In this document: positions 62,031 through 64,000 of the stretch, piece after piece
How positions within the stretch are numbered: position 1 is the first letter of the stretch
How the letters are laid out: every line of letters starts with the position of its first letter
Source: Cyclobacterium amurskyense
GTDB taxonomy: Bacteria; Bacteroidota; Bacteroidia; Cytophagales; Cyclobacteriaceae
Direction: 5' to 3'
NCBI RefSeq assembly: GCF_001050135.1
Contig: NZ_CP012040.1
Coordinates: forward strand, 1 to 64,000
DNA: 64,000 nucleotides
Translations under genes and position numbers: made by a program
Notes under the pieces: model-generated
What the model was told of the DNA's origin: nothing
Database searches by the model: none
What the model saw: the letters and a program-made list of their open reading frames with translations, nothing else

Positions 62031-62034
62031 TTAA
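61818..62034 (+). repeat. Dispersed TIR element, copy D
   Basis: 217 bp from TTTAACCCGGATTATGTAAT to GCATATTTCGGGTTAA (one T shorter than the other right ends). All hairpins are present; the first reads CCTGA-AAATG-TCAGG. Its right terminus overlaps the end of the beta-helix gene: the terminal TTAA supplies that gene's TAA stop on the minus strand. Confidence 0.92.
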
Positions 62035-63827
62035 AGCATACTTATCTCTAATTTGTGCCTATTGCTTTTAGATATTGAGATATCAGGGTTCTCATTGTCC
62101 TTAAAGCGAACTTCCTTAGGTAATTTGAATCCTCGTTCAAAAATATAAACTGGATATTTTCCATCAATTGCTTCTGCAGGAATGGCAGCAACTTCCATTT
62201 CGCCATCTTTTTTAGTGAAATATCCTACTGCAATCTCTTTCCATTTCACCTCAGACCTTCCGCACCTATTGATCTCTGTTCCCTTCTTGTCAAAAAACAA
62301 AATGCTATAATAATCCTTTTCATTAATTCGCGAAATCGGTTGATCCCAGATGGCAACAAACTCGTTCTCTGGCAAATCCAAACTGAACTCTCCAGTAGCA
62401 GTGGCCATAGGAACGCCTAGCCTGTAGTCTTCCAAGAGGTTTTTACCACTGGCCTTTACCGGGTTAAGCTTAAAATTTTCATCTTGGTTTTGCGAGAAAC
62501 TCGGACTTTCCCTTTGCGAAAACACAGTGATCAATTTCTCTTCCTTCTTGATACTTCCATTCAGGTCATCTTGAAACCTGAACCAATCCGAATACTGAGC
62601 ATAGTCCTCCGTAACATACCAAAGTTTAACTTCATCATTCTTTTGATAATTGATCGTGGTATTTTCAAGTTTAAAAAAGACGCACTGCAAAACAATTTCT
62701 TCTTTTACATTGCTGAAGGAATTGCCTCTGATAGTGTTTCCTTCGGTGTTGATTTTTATTCCTATGGTTGAATTCTCAATGGTATTGTCTGATATAAGGT
62801 TATAAAAAGCATAGTCACGTCCTTCGTCTGTAATGTCATTTCTTGTTTCTCTTCCCATGCGTGAGCCTATATGTATGGCTACCGAATAGCCATCAAAATG
62901 GTTGCCACTGATAATGTTATTGTGAGGCATCTGCTCTCGCAAATTATTGCTTTCCCCCATGTTCCTAAACATTGAAATCCCAATTCTCCTTTGATCCGTA
63001 TTTATTTGGGATTTAGAAAATTCATTGTTACTTATTTCACTGTCAAAAAAAGTGTCACCGATAAAATCCCCATAGGAATGTTGATTTTGGCTTAGCGTAT
63101 TGTCCCGAAACACATTGTCTATAAATTGATTGCGCCGACTGCGACTTCCCGAATAAATGGCCCCATAACCATTCTCAAAAAGCTTACAATTCTTCAATAG
63201 GGTATTGTATCCATTGGTATAGAACCCTATCCTATTTCGAGTAAAAATGCAATTCTCCACAATCAACCGGTGTTGTTCCTGATCACCTGTGCCATTGATT
63301 TTAATGCCTCGTTTCCAACCCATAAACGTGAAATTCTTTATTTGTGTGGCTTGGATTCCTTCTACTTGGGGAAGGTTATAAAATATCCCACGAAGTTCAT
63401 TACCTTCTCTCCACGGCTCTTTTCTTAAGGCATACAATTCATCAAGAGGGAGGCTTTGGTTGGTGGTTCTTACATCCATAATCAATCCATTGCCATCCAT
63501 TACTATACCTTGTTTTGCGATGGTAAAAAGAGACTTATTGGTAAACTGCTCACTAATCTTCACCAACCAAGGCTCTTTTCTTGATTTGAATTTAACAGAA
63601 GTATCCACATCAAACTGCCGGATCAACGCTCCTTTATCATTGTACCAGGCAGCCCAACGTTCGGTATTCCAAGGATCAAAATCCCCCTTTCCATCCTGTA
63701 AAATATCCTTAATATAAAAAACACTTTGATTTGGTTCGGAGGATTCCTTAGGTGCTTCATCTTGGGCAACACTGAAATTGTAGCTAAAAATAAGGGCTAT
63801 TATTGATAAGAATAATTTTGGTGTCAT
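62031..63827 (-). CDS. Exported right-handed parallel beta-helix protein
   Basis: A 598-residue exported protein with signal peptide MTPKLFLSIIALIFSYNFSVA. The middle (about 130-400) is a parallel beta-helix with pectate-lyase/NosD-like turns rich in N-x-I/F and G-x-x (for example IVENCIFTRNRIGFYTNGYN, TIENSTIGIKINTEGNTIRG). A C-terminal domain of about 180 residues follows. This is consistent with a polysaccharide lyase or a carbohydrate-binding protein, with no assigned catalytic residues. A 19-bp palindrome lies 43 bp upstream. The stop codon lies within the end of repeat copy D, so the original C terminus may have been longer. Confidence 0.86.
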   Translation of the reverse strand: MTPKLFLSIIALIFSYNFSVAQDEAPKESSEPNQSVFYIKDILQDGKGDFDPWNTERWAAWYNDKGALIRQFDVDTSVKFKSRKEPWLVKISEQFTNKSLFTIAKQGIVMDGNGLIMDVRTTNQSLPLDELYALRKEPWREGNELRGIFYNLPQVEGIQATQIKNFTFMGWKRGIKINGTGDQEQHRLIVENCIFTRNRIGFYTNGYNTLLKNCKLFENGYGAIYSGSRSRRNQFIDNVFRDNTLSQNQHSYGDFIGDTFFDSEISNNEFSKSQINTDQRRIGISMFRNMGESNNLREQMPHNNIISGNHFDGYSVAIHIGSRMGRETRNDITDEGRDYAFYNLISDNTIENSTIGIKINTEGNTIRGNSFSNVKEEIVLQCVFFKLENTTINYQKNDEVKLWYVTEDYAQYSDWFRFQDDLNGSIKKEEKLITVFSQRESPSFSQNQDENFKLNPVKASGKNLLEDYRLGVPMATATGEFSLDLPENEFVAIWDQPISRINEKDYYSILFFDKKGTEINRCGRSEVKWKEIAVGYFTKKDGEMEVAAIPAEAIDGKYPVYIFERGFKLPKEVRFKDNENPDISISKSNRHKLEISML

Positions 63828-63870
63828 GTAGGGATTGGGCTTAATAATAATTGTATATGGTAATCCTAGG

Positions 63871-63889
63871 TAGGATAAAATCTATCCTA
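63871..63889. promoter_or_regulatory. 19-bp palindrome TAGGATAAAATCTATCCTA (copy 2)
   Basis: Identical to 12801-12819, including the 5-bp spacer, and 43 bp upstream of the beta-helix gene start. Just to its left is a second overlapping half-site arrangement (ATCCTAGGTAGGAT, 63863-63876), which may extend the operator. It is likely bound by the same regulator as the copy near the DUF1552 gene. Confidence 0.6.
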
Positions 63890-64000
63890 AATTAAACCAT
63901 TTAATTATTAATTGAATCAATAAACCGTTGAATATTTTAAACTTGAAGCAAAATCATCCCCTAACCCACAAACGCAAAACCTACATTTTTAAAAAAACAC

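Overview
The window looks like a chromosomal segment of a marine-type Bacteroidota, most likely a Cyclobacteriaceae/Cytophagia relative. This is inferred from low GC, promoters of the form TTTG-N18-TAnnTTTG, GWxTD and DUF2723 proteins, many short lipoproteins, and Planctomycete-type cytochrome proteins (DUF1592/DUF1552). The species assignment is inference. It opens on dnaA with a DnaA-box match just upstream, so the left end probably lies next to oriC. No rRNA, tRNA, CRISPR array, intact IS or prophage was seen.

Layout. (1) 0-9.2 kb: dnaA; a respiratory set (HemJ-like protein, SCO protein, small cytochrome c lipoprotein); and on the minus strand a compact run of two sensor kinases, an ABC ATPase, an FtsX-type permease and a DUF3299-like exported protein. 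(2) 9.7-18 kb: sucD; two multi-DUF/cytochrome proteins and a DUF1552 protein; a PhoPQ-activated-type hydrolase; a stem-loop-rich gap; a SixA-like phosphatase. (3) 18-33 kb: mostly housekeeping: SDR, MATE exporter, Nudix hydrolase, Lrp regulator, TPR protein, a COG4091 dehydrogenase, DUF2723 membrane protein, methyltransferase, GWxTD protein, RlmB, RmuC, SprT-like protein. (4) 33-40.5 kb: one long minus-strand catabolic cluster (HpaI-type aldolase, aldo/keto reductase, Gfo/Idh oxidoreductase, two SDRs, RidA, M19 dipeptidase, neutral-ceramidase-like protein), many neighbours overlapping by a few bases. (5) 40.8-50.3 kb: MgtC/DUF4010 protein, mannitol-dehydrogenase-family protein, NCS1-type transporter, HI0933-type flavoprotein, and a lipoprotein glycosidase next to a DapA-family lyase. 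(6) 50.6-64 kb: a sensor kinase, a decayed feo (iron) locus, a GltP-type symporter, katG, two exported nucleoside-hydrolase-fold proteins and a parallel beta-helix protein.

The most unusual signals are not ordinary genes. First, a dispersed element of about 185-220 bp is present in four near-complete copies (28.0, 45.4, 58.7 and 61.8 kb) and at least three fragments. It has imperfect terminal inverted repeats ending in TTAA and several internal stem-loops, one of which keeps its pairing despite a sequence change. Second, an identical 19-bp palindrome lies upstream of two exported-protein genes 51 kb apart, and other perfect palindromes precede further catabolic genes. Third, a membrane-anchored DtxR/FeoA regulator and the first codons of feoB survive as a deletion scar at 52.8-53.4 kb. 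Fourth, some enzymes lack expected catalytic residues: an SDR with Asn for the catalytic Lys, a DapA-family protein without the usual Thr/Tyr, and a HisKA kinase with Gly after the phospho-acceptor His.
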